DNA of 64,000 nt from Acuticoccus sediminis (GCF_003258595.1 NZ_QHHQ01000007.1:248001-312000); one strand, 5' to 3'; counted from the first letter of the stretch, positions 48,917 to 58,276 are shown. A program made the numbers and translations. Notes: generated by a model from the sequence alone, not told the origin.

Positions 48917-50179
48917 ATGACCTACCGGACTTTCGGACGGCCGACCCGTCGTACGGTGCTGAGGGGCGCGGCCGCCGGCGCCGCCGTGCTGGCCGCACCG
49001 GCGATCCTGCGCGCGCAGGGATCGACCATTCGCATCGGCATGCCGACCATCCTGTCGGGCCGCGTCGCGATCCTCGGCCAGTCGTCCGAAGCCGCCGCCC
49101 AGCTCGCCGTCAGCGAGGCCAACGAAGCGGGCGGCATCGACGGGCGCATGCTCGAACTCGTCGTGCGCGACTCGGCCGGCAAGCCCGATCAGGCGACGAA
49201 GGTCACCCGCGACCTCGTCAACACCGAGGGCTGCTCGGTCATCCTCGACGCCGAGGCGTCGGGCGGCTCGTTCGCGGTCAACGAGACCGTGCGCGACATC
49301 AAGGTCTACTGCATCCACACCAACTCCGAGACGTCGGAGCTGACCGCGGCGCCGAAGAACCAGGTGGAGTGGGTCTTCCGCTGCGCCCGGCAGGGCATCC
49401 ACGACGCGGTCGGCGGCGGCCTCTATGCGGCCAACCTCTCCAAGGAGAAGGGGCTGACGCGCTGGGGCACCTGCTCGCCGGACTACGCCTACGGCCGCTC
49501 CAACACGGCCGAGTTCATGGAATACACCAAGCGCTTCGCCCCCGAGATCGAGGTCGTGGTGGAGAGCTGGCCGAAGATCTTCCAGCCGGACTACACCGAG
49601 AACATCACCGCGCTCCTCAACTCGGCGCCGCAGGCCCTCTACAGCTGCCTGTGGGGCGGTGACCTCGTCGCCTTCTTCGATCAGGCGAGCCTCTACGGGC
49701 TGTTCGACCAGTTCGAGACCGTTGCGGTGAACCTCGGCGACTATCCGGTGCTGGAGGCGATCAAGGCGCTCCCGACCGGCATCCACTCGGGCAGCCGCTA
49801 CAGCTCGACCGTGCCGGACACCGAGGCGAACAGGACGTGGAACGACACGTATCGCGCCCACTCGCCGGTGCTGCCGACCAACTGGGCGTGGCAGACCTAC
49901 AGCGGCATCAAGTTCATGGTCGAGGCGCTGAAAGCGACCGGCGGCGACACCGACGCCTCCAAGCTCGCCGAGGCGACGCGCGGGATGACGATCGACTCGC
50001 CCTTCGGCGTCAACGGCACGCTGACCCTGCGCGAGAGCGACCACACGCTGATCGACTACCCGGTCGGCTACGGTCTGACCCTGCCCGAGCCGCCGTACAT
50101 CAAGAACTTCCAGATGACGGCCTGGGACGAGATCCTGAAGTACGAGGCCGAGTGGAAGGAGCGCAACGGCTACGCCTGA
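48917..50179 (+). CDS. ABC transporter substrate-binding protein (HAAT family, Tat-exported)
   Basis: This 420-residue periplasmic binding protein has a twin-arginine signal (TRRTVLRGAAAGAAVLAAPAILRAQG). The mature domain is of the leucine/urea/aromatic-binding type: STIRIGMPTILSGRVAILGQSSEAAAQLAVSEANEAGGIDG, then VTRDLVNTEGCSVILDAEASG and the C-terminal KYEAEWKERNGYA. It captures a substrate for the permeases and ATPases that follow. The family binds branched amino acids, urea, short amides or aromatic acids; which one is not visible. It heads the operon; two hairpins separate it from the permease genes, a typical way to let the binding protein exceed them. Confidence 0.9.
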   Translation: MTYRTFGRPTRRTVLRGAAAGAAVLAAPAILRAQGSTIRIGMPTILSGRVAILGQSSEAAAQLAVSEANEAGGIDGRMLELVVRDSAGKPDQATKVTRDLVNTEGCSVILDAEASGGSFAVNETVRDIKVYCIHTNSETSELTAAPKNQVEWVFRCARQGIHDAVGGGLYAANLSKEKGLTRWGTCSPDYAYGRSNTAEFMEYTKRFAPEIEVVVESWPKIFQPDYTENITALLNSAPQALYSCLWGGDLVAFFDQASLYGLFDQFETVAVNLGDYPVLEAIKALPTGIHSGSRYSSTVPDTEANRTWNDTYRAHSPVLPTNWAWQTYSGIKFMVEALKATGGDTDASKLAEATRGMTIDSPFGVNGTLTLRESDHTLIDYPVGYGLTLPEPPYIKNFQMTAWDEILKYEAEWKERNGYA

Positions 50180-50198
50180 GCGCGCTGATCCTCCGCCC

Positions 50199-50256
50199 GG
50201 AGCCGGTGTCCGCCGGCTCCGCTTCCTCTCCGCCCGGAGCCGGCCGACCCGGCTCC
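50199..50256 (+). promoter_or_regulatory. Two tandem hairpins between binding-protein and permease genes
   Basis: GGAGCCGG pairs with CCGGCTCC twice: 50199-50206 with 50213-50220 (6-base loop), and 50236-50243 with 50249-50256 (5-base loop). They follow the binding-protein stop and probably stabilise its mRNA or damp permease expression. Confidence 0.6.
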
Positions 50257-50281
50257 GCCCGGTCCGCGAACGCGTGAGCCC

Positions 50282-51190
50282 ATGGTCAATGTAGAAGCGC
50301 TGGCGACGTGCCTGTCCTCGTCTGCCTGCATCGTCAATCAGCTGTCGAGCGGCCTCATCATCGGCATGCTCCTCTTCCTCGTCGCCTCGGGCGTCACGTT
50401 GATCTTCGGCGTCCTGCACGTGATCAACTTCGCGCACGGCACGTTTTACATGATCGGGGCCTACACGGCCTACACGATCTACACCGTCACCGGGAGCTAC
50501 TTCCTGGCCGCCGCCGGGGGCGCGCTGGGCGCGGCGATCATCGGCGTCCTCTTCGAGCGCTTCATCATCAGCCGCGTCTACGGCGAGAACATCCTGATGC
50601 AGCTCCTCGTCTGCTACGCGTTCATTCTCATCGTCGACGACCTCGTGAAGATCATCTGGGGCGCGCAGTACCTGGCGATGGGCGTGCCGGACGTCTTCCG
50701 CATGCCGCCGCTCCGGATCGCCGGCGGGTTCGTGCCGCCGTTCTACGTCTTCCTCGTCGCGGTCGCCGTGGTCATCCTCTTCGGCAGCGTGCTCCTCATC
50801 GCCAAGACGCGGTTCGGCAAGATCGTGCGCGCCGCGGCCCACAACCAGACGATGGTCTCCGTGCTGGGGATCCGCGTGCCGCTCTACTTCGCGCTGCTGT
50901 TCGGCTTCGGCTGCGCGCTGGCGGGTGTCGCGGGCGCGCTGGCGGCGCCTGTCCGGTCGCTGACGCCGGGCATGGGCGTCGGCATCCTCATCGAGAGCTT
51001 CATCGTCACCGTCATCGGCGGGATGGGGTCGATCACCGGGGCCTTCCTCGCCGCACTGCTCCTGGGGCTGGTGCGCTCGATCGGCTCGATCGGCTTCCCG
51101 CTCTTCGTCGACGGGGCGATGTTCGCGATCATGGCGATCATCCTCATCGTCCGCCCGCAGGGCCTTCTCGGTCAGGGAGAGGTGCGTTGA
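50282..51190 (+). CDS. ABC transporter permease (LivH-like)
   Basis: This 302-residue integral membrane subunit has about eight helices and the LivH-type segments LIFGVLHVINFAHGTFYMIGAYTAY (near 40-65) and VSVLGIRVPLYFALLFGFGCALAGVAGALAAPV, the latter including the cytoplasmic EAA-like coupling loop. With the next subunit it forms the translocation channel. The stop overlaps the TTG start of the LivM-like gene. Its late start (50282, 102 bases after the binding protein) is separated by the two hairpins. Confidence 0.9.
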   Translation: MVNVEALATCLSSSACIVNQLSSGLIIGMLLFLVASGVTLIFGVLHVINFAHGTFYMIGAYTAYTIYTVTGSYFLAAAGGALGAAIIGVLFERFIISRVYGENILMQLLVCYAFILIVDDLVKIIWGAQYLAMGVPDVFRMPPLRIAGGFVPPFYVFLVAVAVVILFGSVLLIAKTRFGKIVRAAAHNQTMVSVLGIRVPLYFALLFGFGCALAGVAGALAAPVRSLTPGMGVGILIESFIVTVIGGMGSITGAFLAALLLGLVRSIGSIGFPLFVDGAMFAIMAIILIVRPQGLLGQGEVR

Positions 51191-52263
51191 GAACGCTCGC
51201 CAGTTTCTGGCGCGACATCGCCATCGCCATCGTCGCGCTCGCCGTCCTCGTCTACGTCGGCATCGCGGCGGAGACGCCCTGGACGCGCGACTTCCTGACG
51301 TCGCTGTTCGCCTACGGGCTGCTCGCGATGTCGCTCAACCTCCTGATCGGCACGACCGGCCTCGTCTCCTTCGGGCATGCCGCGTTCTTCGCCCTCGGCG
51401 GCTACGCGTTCGGCCTGCTCCTGCAGAGCTCGGGCTTCCTCGCGACCTTCGGGCCGGGGGCCGTGCCCGTCGCCTTTGTCCTGGCGGTGGCGATCACCGC
51501 GGTCTGGGCGCTCGTCGTCGGGCTCATCTGCGCTCGGCTGTCGGAGATCTACTTCGCCTTCCTGACGCTCGCGTTCCAGATGTTCCTCTACAGCGTCGTC
51601 CTGTCGTGGGTCGGGCTGACGGGCGGCGACCAGGGGCTGATGGGCGGCATCCCGCGGCCGGTCTTCCTCGGCATCGACCTCTCCGACCCGATCCACCGCT
51701 TCGTGTTCTGCGCGGCCGTCTTCGTGGTCTCGATCCTCGTCCTGCGGGTCGTGACGGCGAGCCCGTTCGGCTACACGCTGCGCCTCATCCGCGACAACCC
51801 GCGGCGGGCGGCGTTCCTGGGGATCAACGTGCTGCGCGCGAAGGTGATCTCCTTCGTGCTCGCCGGCTCGGTGGCGTCCGTCGGCGGCATCATCCTCGCC
51901 CTCTTCACCTCGGGCGCCTACCCGGAGTGGATGTACTGGTCGCAGTCCGGCCAGGCGATCTTCATGATCATGCTGGGGGGCATCAACCAGTTCTTCGGGC
52001 CGCTGCTCGGCGCCGTGCTGCTGCGCTTCCTCAACGACATGGTGCTCGCCTACACCGAGTACACCGAGCTCGCGACCGGCGTCGCCATCCTGCTGGTGGT
52101 CCTGGGGCTGCGCCGGGGCATCCTCGACTTCGTCGTCGATCTCGTGCGCAACCGGCGGGAGCGGACCCAGCAGAGCGAGGCGTCCGCCAGCCTCAAGCGC
52201 GGTCCCGACGTCAGCCCCGACAACAAGGCCGCCACGCTGGAAACGGTGACGCCCCGTGCTTGA
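51187..52263 (+). CDS. ABC transporter permease (LivM-like)
   Basis: This 358-residue membrane subunit has about nine helices, the LivM signature SLNLLIGTTGLVSFGHAAFFALGGYAFGLLL (near 48-78) and RLIRDNPRRAAFLGINVLRAKVISFVLAGSVASVGG, the coupling loop to the ATPases. Translation begins at TTG 51187, overlapping the LivH-like stop, with GGGAGAGG upstream. A charged C-terminal tail of ~30 residues (RERTQQSEASASLKRG...) is unusual for LivM. The next gene starts inside its last codons. Confidence 0.88.
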   Translation: MRTLASFWRDIAIAIVALAVLVYVGIAAETPWTRDFLTSLFAYGLLAMSLNLLIGTTGLVSFGHAAFFALGGYAFGLLLQSSGFLATFGPGAVPVAFVLAVAITAVWALVVGLICARLSEIYFAFLTLAFQMFLYSVVLSWVGLTGGDQGLMGGIPRPVFLGIDLSDPIHRFVFCAAVFVVSILVLRVVTASPFGYTLRLIRDNPRRAAFLGINVLRAKVISFVLAGSVASVGGIILALFTSGAYPEWMYWSQSGQAIFMIMLGGINQFFGPLLGAVLLRFLNDMVLAYTEYTELATGVAILLVVLGLRRGILDFVVDLVRNRRERTQQSEASASLKRGPDVSPDNKAATLETVTPRA

Positions 52264-53011
52264 GCTCGACAACCTCGTCAAATCCTTCGGCGGTGTCGTC
52301 GCCACGGACCACGTGTCGCTGTCCTTCGCGGAGCAGTCGCTGACGGCCATCATCGGCCCCAACGGTGCGGGCAAGACGACGCTGTTCAACCTGATCACCG
52401 GCCATCTCGCGCCGACGAGCGGGCGCATCCTGCTGGACGGGGAGAACATCGCCGGCCAGTCCCCGGCGTCCATCGTCGCGCGCGGGATCGGCCGCGCCTT
52501 CCAGATCGCCAGCATCTTCCCGACGCTGACGGTCGAGCAGCAGCTCATCGCGGCGGTGGCGGCGCATCAGAAGTCCAACGAGCGGATGCTGAGCGCCTTT
52601 CCGCCGCTGCCGGCCAAGCAGCGGGCGGAGGAGCTGATCGCGCAGCTCGCGCTCGGCAGCGTCGCCAGGCGCCGCTCCAGCACCATCTCGCACGGCGACC
52701 AGAAGGTCCTCGACGTCGGCCTCGCGCTGGCCCTCGAGCCGAAGGTCCTGCTGCTCGACGAGCCGACCGCGGGGATGGGGCCGGACGAGCGCTGGGCGAT
52801 GATGGAGACGGTCCAAAGGCTCTGGAAAACCAACGGCATGACGCTGATCTTCATCGAGCACGACATCGATATCGTCTTCTCCATCGCCCAGCGCATCAAC
52901 GTGCTGAGCTACGGCGCGGTGCTGGCGAGCGGGACGCCCGAGGAGATCAAGGGCCATCCGAAGGTGATCGAGGCCTACCTCGGCAGCGAAGACGCGGGAG
53001 CGGCGGCATGA
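52256..53011 (+). CDS. ABC transporter ATP-binding protein (LivG-like)
   Basis: This 251-residue ATPase has Walker A GPNGAGKTT near 34-42, the signature ISHGDQKVLDVGLAL, Walker B LLLDEPTAGM and the H-loop FIEHDIDIV. The ISHGDQ form of the signature is common in this importer family. It starts at GTG 52256, eight bases inside the LivM-like gene, and is coupled to the LivF-like gene by an ATGA overlap (ATG at 53008). GRAFQIASIFPTLTV marks the LivG branch. Confidence 0.9.
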   Translation: MLELDNLVKSFGGVVATDHVSLSFAEQSLTAIIGPNGAGKTTLFNLITGHLAPTSGRILLDGENIAGQSPASIVARGIGRAFQIASIFPTLTVEQQLIAAVAAHQKSNERMLSAFPPLPAKQRAEELIAQLALGSVARRRSSTISHGDQKVLDVGLALALEPKVLLLDEPTAGMGPDERWAMMETVQRLWKTNGMTLIFIEHDIDIVFSIAQRINVLSYGAVLASGTPEEIKGHPKVIEAYLGSEDAGAAA

Positions 53012-53721
53012 GCGATATCGCCCTGAAGCTCTCCGGCCTCGACGTCTTCTACGGCGCGTCGAAGATCCTCTTTTCGATCGACTTCGAGGTGAAGAAGGGG
53101 AGGACCCTCGCCCTTCTCGGCCGCAACGGCGCCGGCAAGTCCACCACCATGAAGGCGATCTCGGGTGTCGCGCCGCCGCGCTCCGGACGGGTCGAGGTGC
53201 ACGGCGTCGACGTCGCGGGCCGGCCGCCGTACGCCATAGCGCGTCACGGCGTCGGCTACGTGCCCGAGGACCGTCAGGTCTTCCCGGCGCACACGGTGGA
53301 GGAGAACCTCGAGATCGCTGCGAAGACCGCCGAGGACGGCTCGTGCGCCTGGACGATGGCGCGGGTGTGGGAGGTGTTCCCGATTCTCGCCCGGCTGCGC
53401 ACGCGGCGGGCGGGGCTCCTGTCAGGCGGCGAGCAGCAGCTCCTCACCATGGCGCGCACGCTGATGGGCAACCCCGACATCCTGCTCCTCGACGAGCCGT
53501 CGGAGGGGCTGGCGCCGATCATCGTGCAGGAGATCGGGCGGCTCATCCGCGAGCTGCGCCAGACGGGCGTCACCATCGTCCTCGCCGAGCAGAACATGCA
53601 CTTCTGCCTCGGCCTCGCCGAGGACGCCGTGATCATCGACAAGGGCCACATCGTCTACGCCGACACCATCGAGGCGCTGCGCGCCGATCCGGCGGTGGCC
53701 TCGCGCTACCTCGCCATCTGA
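53008..53721 (+). CDS. ABC transporter ATP-binding protein (LivF-like)
   Basis: This 237-residue ATPase has Walker A GRNGAGKST (near 38-46), signature LLSGGEQQLLTMARTL, Walker B ILLLDEPSEGLAP and the late IVLAEQNMHFCLGLAEDAVIIDKGHIVY that marks LivF subunits. With the LivG-like protein it powers import. It is the last gene of the five-gene importer and converges on the TetR regulator of the catabolic operon, with only a 33-base gap that holds a weak GCCGGG/CCCGGC pair. Confidence 0.9.
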   Translation: MSDIALKLSGLDVFYGASKILFSIDFEVKKGRTLALLGRNGAGKSTTMKAISGVAPPRSGRVEVHGVDVAGRPPYAIARHGVGYVPEDRQVFPAHTVEENLEIAAKTAEDGSCAWTMARVWEVFPILARLRTRRAGLLSGGEQQLLTMARTLMGNPDILLLDEPSEGLAPIIVQEIGRLIRELRQTGVTIVLAEQNMHFCLGLAEDAVIIDKGHIVYADTIEALRADPAVASRYLAI

Positions 53722-53754
53722 CGCCGGGCGCGCGGGCGGGCCCCGGCGGTCCGC

Positions 53755-54387
53755 TCAGCGCTCGAACAGGCCCTTGGAGACGAGGCGGGTATAGGCGTCG
53801 AGCGCCGCCTGCGGCACGGTTCCGGACTTGATGTAGCGCATCGCGATATAGGCCCGGGCGCCGAGGAGGACGGTCACCACCGCCTCCAGCTCGTCGGCGG
53901 GCATCTCGGGAATGTCGCCGGCCTCCATCGCCCGCGAGAGGCTGCGCACGTAGCCCTCGGTGATGCGCTGGATATGGGCTTCGTGGGCCTTGGGGGCGAA
54001 CACCTCCGCCTCGTAGAGAATGCGGTAGAAGCCCGGGTTCTGCTGCAGGTAGCGGCAATAGGCGCGAAAGCGCGCGACCTCGCGTTCCAGCCCGCTCGAG
54101 GCGTCGGCGATCTGCGCGACGATGTCGTCCGTCATCGCGCGGCCGACCTCGGGCAGCAGCGAGTCGAACAGCGCCTGCCGGTCCTCGAAGTAGTTGTAGA
54201 ACGTGCCGTGGGCGACGCCGGCCTCTTCCGTGACGCGGGCGATGGAGGTGGCGGCATAGCCGTACCTGCCCACCACCCGTGCCGCCGCCGCGATCAGGCT
54301 CTGGTAGGTGATGCGGGCCTTCTCCTCCCGCGTCGGCCGCTTGCGCGCCGGCCGCGTGAACTCTCGCTCCGCCCGAGTGGTCGTCAT
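53755..54387 (-). CDS. TetR-family transcriptional regulator
   Basis: This 210-residue repressor-type protein has the TetR helix-turn-helix at about 28-75 (LIAAAARVVGRYGYAATSIARVTEEAGVAHGTFYNYFEDRQALF) and an all-helical ligand-binding C-terminus, which in FadR/PsrA-like members binds acyl-CoA. It is the last gene of the eight-gene minus-strand operon and follows the acyl-CoA ligase by 17 bases. It probably senses a CoA ester of the pathway and represses that operon, and perhaps the converging importer (inference). Confidence 0.88.
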   Translation of the reverse strand: MTTTRAEREFTRPARKRPTREEKARITYQSLIAAAARVVGRYGYAATSIARVTEEAGVAHGTFYNYFEDRQALFDSLLPEVGRAMTDDIVAQIADASSGLEREVARFRAYCRYLQQNPGFYRILYEAEVFAPKAHEAHIQRITEGYVRSLSRAMEAGDIPEMPADELEAVVTVLLGARAYIAMRYIKSGTVPQAALDAYTRLVSKGLFER

Positions 54388-54404
54388 GTCGTCCCTTCTT
54401 CGCC

Positions 54405-55910
54405 TCACCCCGTGTCCAGCGCCATTTCGCGCAGGACGCGCTTTAGGACCTTGCCGGACGGATTGCGGGGAAGTGCGTCCACGAGCAGCAGCTTGCGCGG
54501 CACCTTGAACCGCGCGAGCCGCCCCTCGCAATGGTTCGCGATCGCATCGATCGTCACCTCCTGGCCCGGCCGCGGCACCACGACGGCGAACGGGATCTCC
54601 CCCCAGCGCGCGTCGGGCATCGCGACCACCGCGGCGTCGAGCACCTGCGGCATCTCGAACAAGACCCGTTCCACCTCGGAGGACGCAATATTCTCGCCAC
54701 CCGAGATGATCATGTCCTTCATCCGATCGGTGAGGAACAGGAAGCCGTCGGCGTCGAGATAGCCGATATCGCCCGAGCGCAGAAACCCGTCGGCAAAAAA
54801 GGCCGCGTCGGTTCGCTCGGGGTCCTTCCAGTAGCCCGTCGTGACCTTGGGGCCGCGCATGCACACCTCGCCGATCTCGCCCGGCGGGAGGCTCAGCCCT
54901 TCCGCGTCGCGGATCTCGACCTCGACCTGGCGCACCGGCCGGCCGACCGAGCCGATCTTGTCCAGCTCGTAGCCCGCCTCCATCAGCGTGTCGCCGGAGA
55001 CGGTCTCGGTCATGCCGTAGGCGTCGACGTAGCGGGCGGAGGGGAAGGCCTCGGCGAAGGCGCGGATTCGCGTCGCCGGCGTCCGCTCGCCACCTGCGAT
55101 GCACCATCTGAGGCTGGACACGTCGCCCACCGCGGACCGGTCGAGCTCCAGAAGGCCGGCCATCATGACCGGCGCGAGCCAGACGCCGGTGATCGCCTCC
55201 GCCGCGATCGCCGACAGCACGGCGGCCGCGTCGTAGTCGCGCTGCAGGACCATCGTGCCGCCCATCATGTGCACCGCGAGGCCCGGCAGGTCGCATCCGC
55301 CGACGTGGTAGAGCGGCCCCACCACGAGCAGGCGGTCGGACGCGGACAGGCCGAGCGCGATGGCGAGGTCGACGTTCTTGGCCTCGAAGCTCTCGTAGGT
55401 GTGGGTGACGCCCTTCGGCCGGTCCGTCGTCCCGGACGTGTACATCAGGCGGAAGAGGTCGCCGCTGTCGCGCCGCGTCGCCGCCGGCCGCTCGCCGTGA
55501 CCGCCGAAGGCGGCCCGGCTGTCGCGCTGCGCCGCCTCGTCGAGGTGGTGCACCGGCACCGGCATGTCGGCGAGGGTGTCGCGGTAGGCGTCGTCGGCGA
55601 CGATCAGCGCGGCGCCGGCGTGCCCGACGATGTAGCGCACCTCGTCGGTGGAGAGGCGGAAGTTGAGCGGCAGCGAGACCGCGCCGAGATGGCTGATGGC
55701 GTACAGCAGCTCGATGGTCGCGGCCGAGTTCTTCATCATCAGCGCGACGATGGTATCCGCGCCGACGCCGGCGGCGGCGAGCCCCGCCGCCGTCTGCCGC
55801 ACGCGCTCCTGCAGTCCCCGCCACGTGATCCGCTGGCCGGCATAGACGAGGGCCTCCGCGTCGGGGCGGACGCGGGCATGGAAATCGAGCTGGGTCGACA
55901 GGTTGCGCAT
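54405..55910 (-). CDS. AMP-dependent acyl-CoA ligase
   Basis: This 501-residue acid-CoA ligase of the ANL superfamily activates an organic acid with ATP and CoA. The phosphate loop YTSGTTDRPKG lies near 157, VDAYGMTETVSGD near 305, the hinge and motor SGDIGYLDADGFLFLTDRMKDMI near 385, and the catalytic lysine in NPSGKVLKR near 488. Its start overlaps the stop of the acyl-CoA dehydrogenase (ATGA). The acid it activates is probably what the importer brings in. DUF4009/benzoate-type specificity cannot be decided by eye. Confidence 0.9.
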   Translation of the reverse strand: MRNLSTQLDFHARVRPDAEALVYAGQRITWRGLQERVRQTAAGLAAAGVGADTIVALMMKNSAATIELLYAISHLGAVSLPLNFRLSTDEVRYIVGHAGAALIVADDAYRDTLADMPVPVHHLDEAAQRDSRAAFGGHGERPAATRRDSGDLFRLMYTSGTTDRPKGVTHTYESFEAKNVDLAIALGLSASDRLLVVGPLYHVGGCDLPGLAVHMMGGTMVLQRDYDAAAVLSAIAAEAITGVWLAPVMMAGLLELDRSAVGDVSSLRWCIAGGERTPATRIRAFAEAFPSARYVDAYGMTETVSGDTLMEAGYELDKIGSVGRPVRQVEVEIRDAEGLSLPPGEIGEVCMRGPKVTTGYWKDPERTDAAFFADGFLRSGDIGYLDADGFLFLTDRMKDMIISGGENIASSEVERVLFEMPQVLDAAVVAMPDARWGEIPFAVVVPRPGQEVTIDAIANHCEGRLARFKVPRKLLLVDALPRNPSGKVLKRVLREMALDTG

Positions 55911-57082
55911 CAGTAGGACCGCGGCAGGCCGAGATTGGCGGTGGCGATGTAGTTGAGGATCATCTCCTCCGAGATCGGCGCGAAGCGGAAGAGGCGGGCG
56001 TCGCGCCACAGCCGCTCGACGTGCATCTCCTTCGAATAGCCCATGCCGCCCATCGTCTGCATCGCCTGCTCGGCGACGCGCGAGGCGGCCTGGCTCGCGA
56101 TCAGCTTGGCCGCGTTGCTCTCCGACCCGAACGCAAGCCCGTTGTCGAACAGCGAGGCGGCCTTGAGGTTGAGGAGGCGGGCCGCCTCCAGCTCGGCCCA
56201 GCCCTGGGCGAGGGGGAACTGGATCGCCTGGTAGGCGCCGATCGGCGTCTTCCGGAACACCGTGCGCTCCTTGGCGAAGTCCACCGCGAGGCGGATCGCC
56301 AGGCGCCCGGCGCCGACCAGCGCGGCGGTGGTGACGATCCGCTCGGTGTTGAGGACGTCGAGGAGCTGGGTCCAGCCCTCGTCCTCGGTGCCGATCAGCT
56401 CGTCGCCGTCGACGCGCACGTCGTCGAAGAACACCTGGCTCGACGGCAGCGTGTTGGTGCCGAGCTTGTCGATCGAGGTGTGGGTGAGGCCCTCGCGCTC
56501 GACGTCGATCATGAAGAGGGAGATGCCGTGGGTCTTCTTCGGCGCGTCCTTCACGGGGGTGGTTCGGGCGACGACCAGCATCTTGTGCGCCTGCGGCACC
56601 CCGGTGATCCAGATCTTCTGGCCGTTGACGCGCCAGCCGTTGCCGTCCTTGCGCGCCGTGGTCTCGAGCTCCAGCGAGTTGGTGCCGGCGCCCGGCTCGG
56701 TCAGCGCCATGCAGAACGACATCTCGCCCGAGCACAGCTTCGGCAGCCACTCGCGCTTCATCCGCTCGCTGCCGTACTTGGAGATCGCGACGCCGCCGAA
56801 GATCGGGTTCAGCATGAAGATCTGGCCGAGCGTCGCCCCCGCGCCCGCCGCGCACAGCTCCTCGATGATGAGCGCGGTCTCCACCATGCCGAGGCCGCCG
56901 CCGCCGTGCTCCTCAGGCAGGTTCGCTCCGGCGAGCCCCGCGTCGCAGATCGCCTGCCAGCATTCGCTCGGGTAGGACTTGGTGGCGTCCTTCTCGCGCC
57001 AGTAGTCCGGGCCGAACGCGGCGCCGACCTTGCGGGCGGTGTCGATGATCAGGCCCTGTTCTTCGGAGAGGGTGAAATCCAT
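55910..57082 (-). CDS. Acyl-CoA dehydrogenase
   Basis: This 390-residue FAD enzyme oxidises an acyl-CoA to the 2,3-enoyl-CoA. It has the usual N-helical, beta and C-helical domains: FTLSEEQGLIIDTARK, CMALTEPGAGTNSLELETTA (FAD/substrate loop), KIWITGVPQAHKM, and the C-terminal helices ERTVFRKTPIGAYQAIQFPLAQ and QTMGGMGYSKEMHVERLWRDARLFRFAPISEEM. The catalytic base position near the end (GMGYSKEMHVERLWRD... region) fits short-branched or isovaleryl-type enzymes. Its stop overlaps the ligase start. Electrons would pass to ETF. Confidence 0.9.
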   Translation of the reverse strand: MDFTLSEEQGLIIDTARKVGAAFGPDYWREKDATKSYPSECWQAICDAGLAGANLPEEHGGGGLGMVETALIIEELCAAGAGATLGQIFMLNPIFGGVAISKYGSERMKREWLPKLCSGEMSFCMALTEPGAGTNSLELETTARKDGNGWRVNGQKIWITGVPQAHKMLVVARTTPVKDAPKKTHGISLFMIDVEREGLTHTSIDKLGTNTLPSSQVFFDDVRVDGDELIGTEDEGWTQLLDVLNTERIVTTAALVGAGRLAIRLAVDFAKERTVFRKTPIGAYQAIQFPLAQGWAELEAARLLNLKAASLFDNGLAFGSESNAAKLIASQAASRVAEQAMQTMGGMGYSKEMHVERLWRDARLFRFAPISEEMILNYIATANLGLPRSY

Positions 57083-57090
57083 GGGGGCTC

Positions 57091-58275
57091 CTACGCCGCC
57101 AGCCGGGGCGGCCGCAGCAGGTTGACGGGGGTTTCCAGGATCCGGACGACGGCGGCGAGGAAGCGGGCGGCCTCCGCGCCGTCGATGACCCTGTGGTCGC
57201 AGACGAGGGTGAGGGCGAGCTCGCGGCGGAGCGCCGGGCGGCCGTCCGCGTCGGGGCGGAACACGGGCCGGTCGGCGCCGACGCCGAGGATCATCGCGTG
57301 CGGCGGATTGATGATGGGGGTCATGGCCGTGACGCCGAACATGCCGACGTTGGAGACCGCGACGACGCCGCCGCCGACGTCCTGCGCCGAGAGTGCCCCG
57401 GCGCGGGCGCGCGCGGCGAGGCCGGCGGCGGCGGCGGCGATCGCGTCGAGGCTGAGCCCGCCGGCGTCGCGCACGATCGGGATGCGCAGCCCGTCCGGCG
57501 TTTCGGTCACCATGCCGACGTCGGCGGTGGCGTAGGCGAGGATCGTCTCGCCGGCCCAGACGCGGTTCATGCCCGGCATCTCGGCGAGCGCGATGCCGAG
57601 CGCGCGGATCAGCATGTGCGTCACCGAGACCCGGGGACGGCCGTCCGCGGCGTTCAGCGTCTCGCGCAGCGCCATGAGGTCGGCGACGTCGGCCGTGTGG
57701 CTGACGCTGAAGTCGGGGATGTCGCGCCGGGCGGCGGCGACGCGGCGCGCCGTGGCGAGGCGTGCCGGGCCGGGGTCTATTTCGCGGACGGCGCCCGGCA
57801 GCGTGGCCGTCGCTTGCGGAGCGGTGGGGACGGCCTCCGGTGCGGCCGGCCGGGCGTCGGCGCTCGCGGCCTCGACGTCGGCGGCCTTGATGCGGCCGTT
57901 CGCGCCGGACCCGACGAGGGCGGCGAGGTCGATCCCCGCGGCCGCCGCCAGTCGGCGCGCGAGCGGCGTCGCGACGATGCGCCCGCCCGGTGCCGGCGGC
58001 GGCGCGGCACGGGGCGCGGCGGACATCGGTCGGGAGACGGCCCCGCCAGCGAGGCGCGCCACAGGAGTGCCGACCGGGACGGTCTCGCCTTCGGGCACGA
58101 GCACCTCGGCGAGGACGCCGTCGGCGTCCGCCTCGATCTCGTTCGCCACCTTGTCTGTCTCGACGGTGAAGACGACGTCGCCGGCCTTGAAGGCCTCGCC
58201 CGCCGCGATGCGCCATTCCCGCAGCAGGCCCTCCGTCATCGTCAGGCCGAGCTTGGGCATCACGAGGTCGGCCAT
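57091..58275 (-). CDS. 2-oxoacid dehydrogenase complex E2 (dihydrolipoamide acyltransferase)
   Basis: This 394-residue E2 subunit has a lipoyl domain with lipoylated K42 in ETDKVANEI, a peripheral-subunit (E3-binding) domain near 100-140 (ATPLARRLAAAAGIDLAALVGSGANGRI) and a CAT-type acyltransferase core with catalytic H361 and D365 in CDHRVIDG. It transfers the acyl group from E1 to CoA. E1alpha and E1beta are encoded upstream in the same operon, with the enoyl-CoA hydratase between them. No E3 (lipoamide dehydrogenase) gene is in the window, so it must borrow one. The exact 2-oxoacid or acetoin substrate is not shown. Confidence 0.9.
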   Translation of the reverse strand: MADLVMPKLGLTMTEGLLREWRIAAGEAFKAGDVVFTVETDKVANEIEADADGVLAEVLVPEGETVPVGTPVARLAGGAVSRPMSAAPRAAPPPAPGGRIVATPLARRLAAAAGIDLAALVGSGANGRIKAADVEAASADARPAAPEAVPTAPQATATLPGAVREIDPGPARLATARRVAAARRDIPDFSVSHTADVADLMALRETLNAADGRPRVSVTHMLIRALGIALAEMPGMNRVWAGETILAYATADVGMVTETPDGLRIPIVRDAGGLSLDAIAAAAAGLAARARAGALSAQDVGGGVVAVSNVGMFGVTAMTPIINPPHAMILGVGADRPVFRPDADGRPALRRELALTLVCDHRVIDGAEAARFLAAVVRILETPVNLLRPPRLAA

Positions 58276-58276
58276 G

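Noticed and set aside
52256-53011. ISHGDQ instead of LSGGQ in the LivG-like ATPase
   Set aside because: This form of the ABC signature is common in HAAT-family importers, so it is not an anomaly.
53723-53747. GCCGGG/CCCGGC pair between livF-like and TetR genes
   Set aside because: Only 6 bp with a 13-base GC loop that can pair in several ways; too weak to call a terminator.
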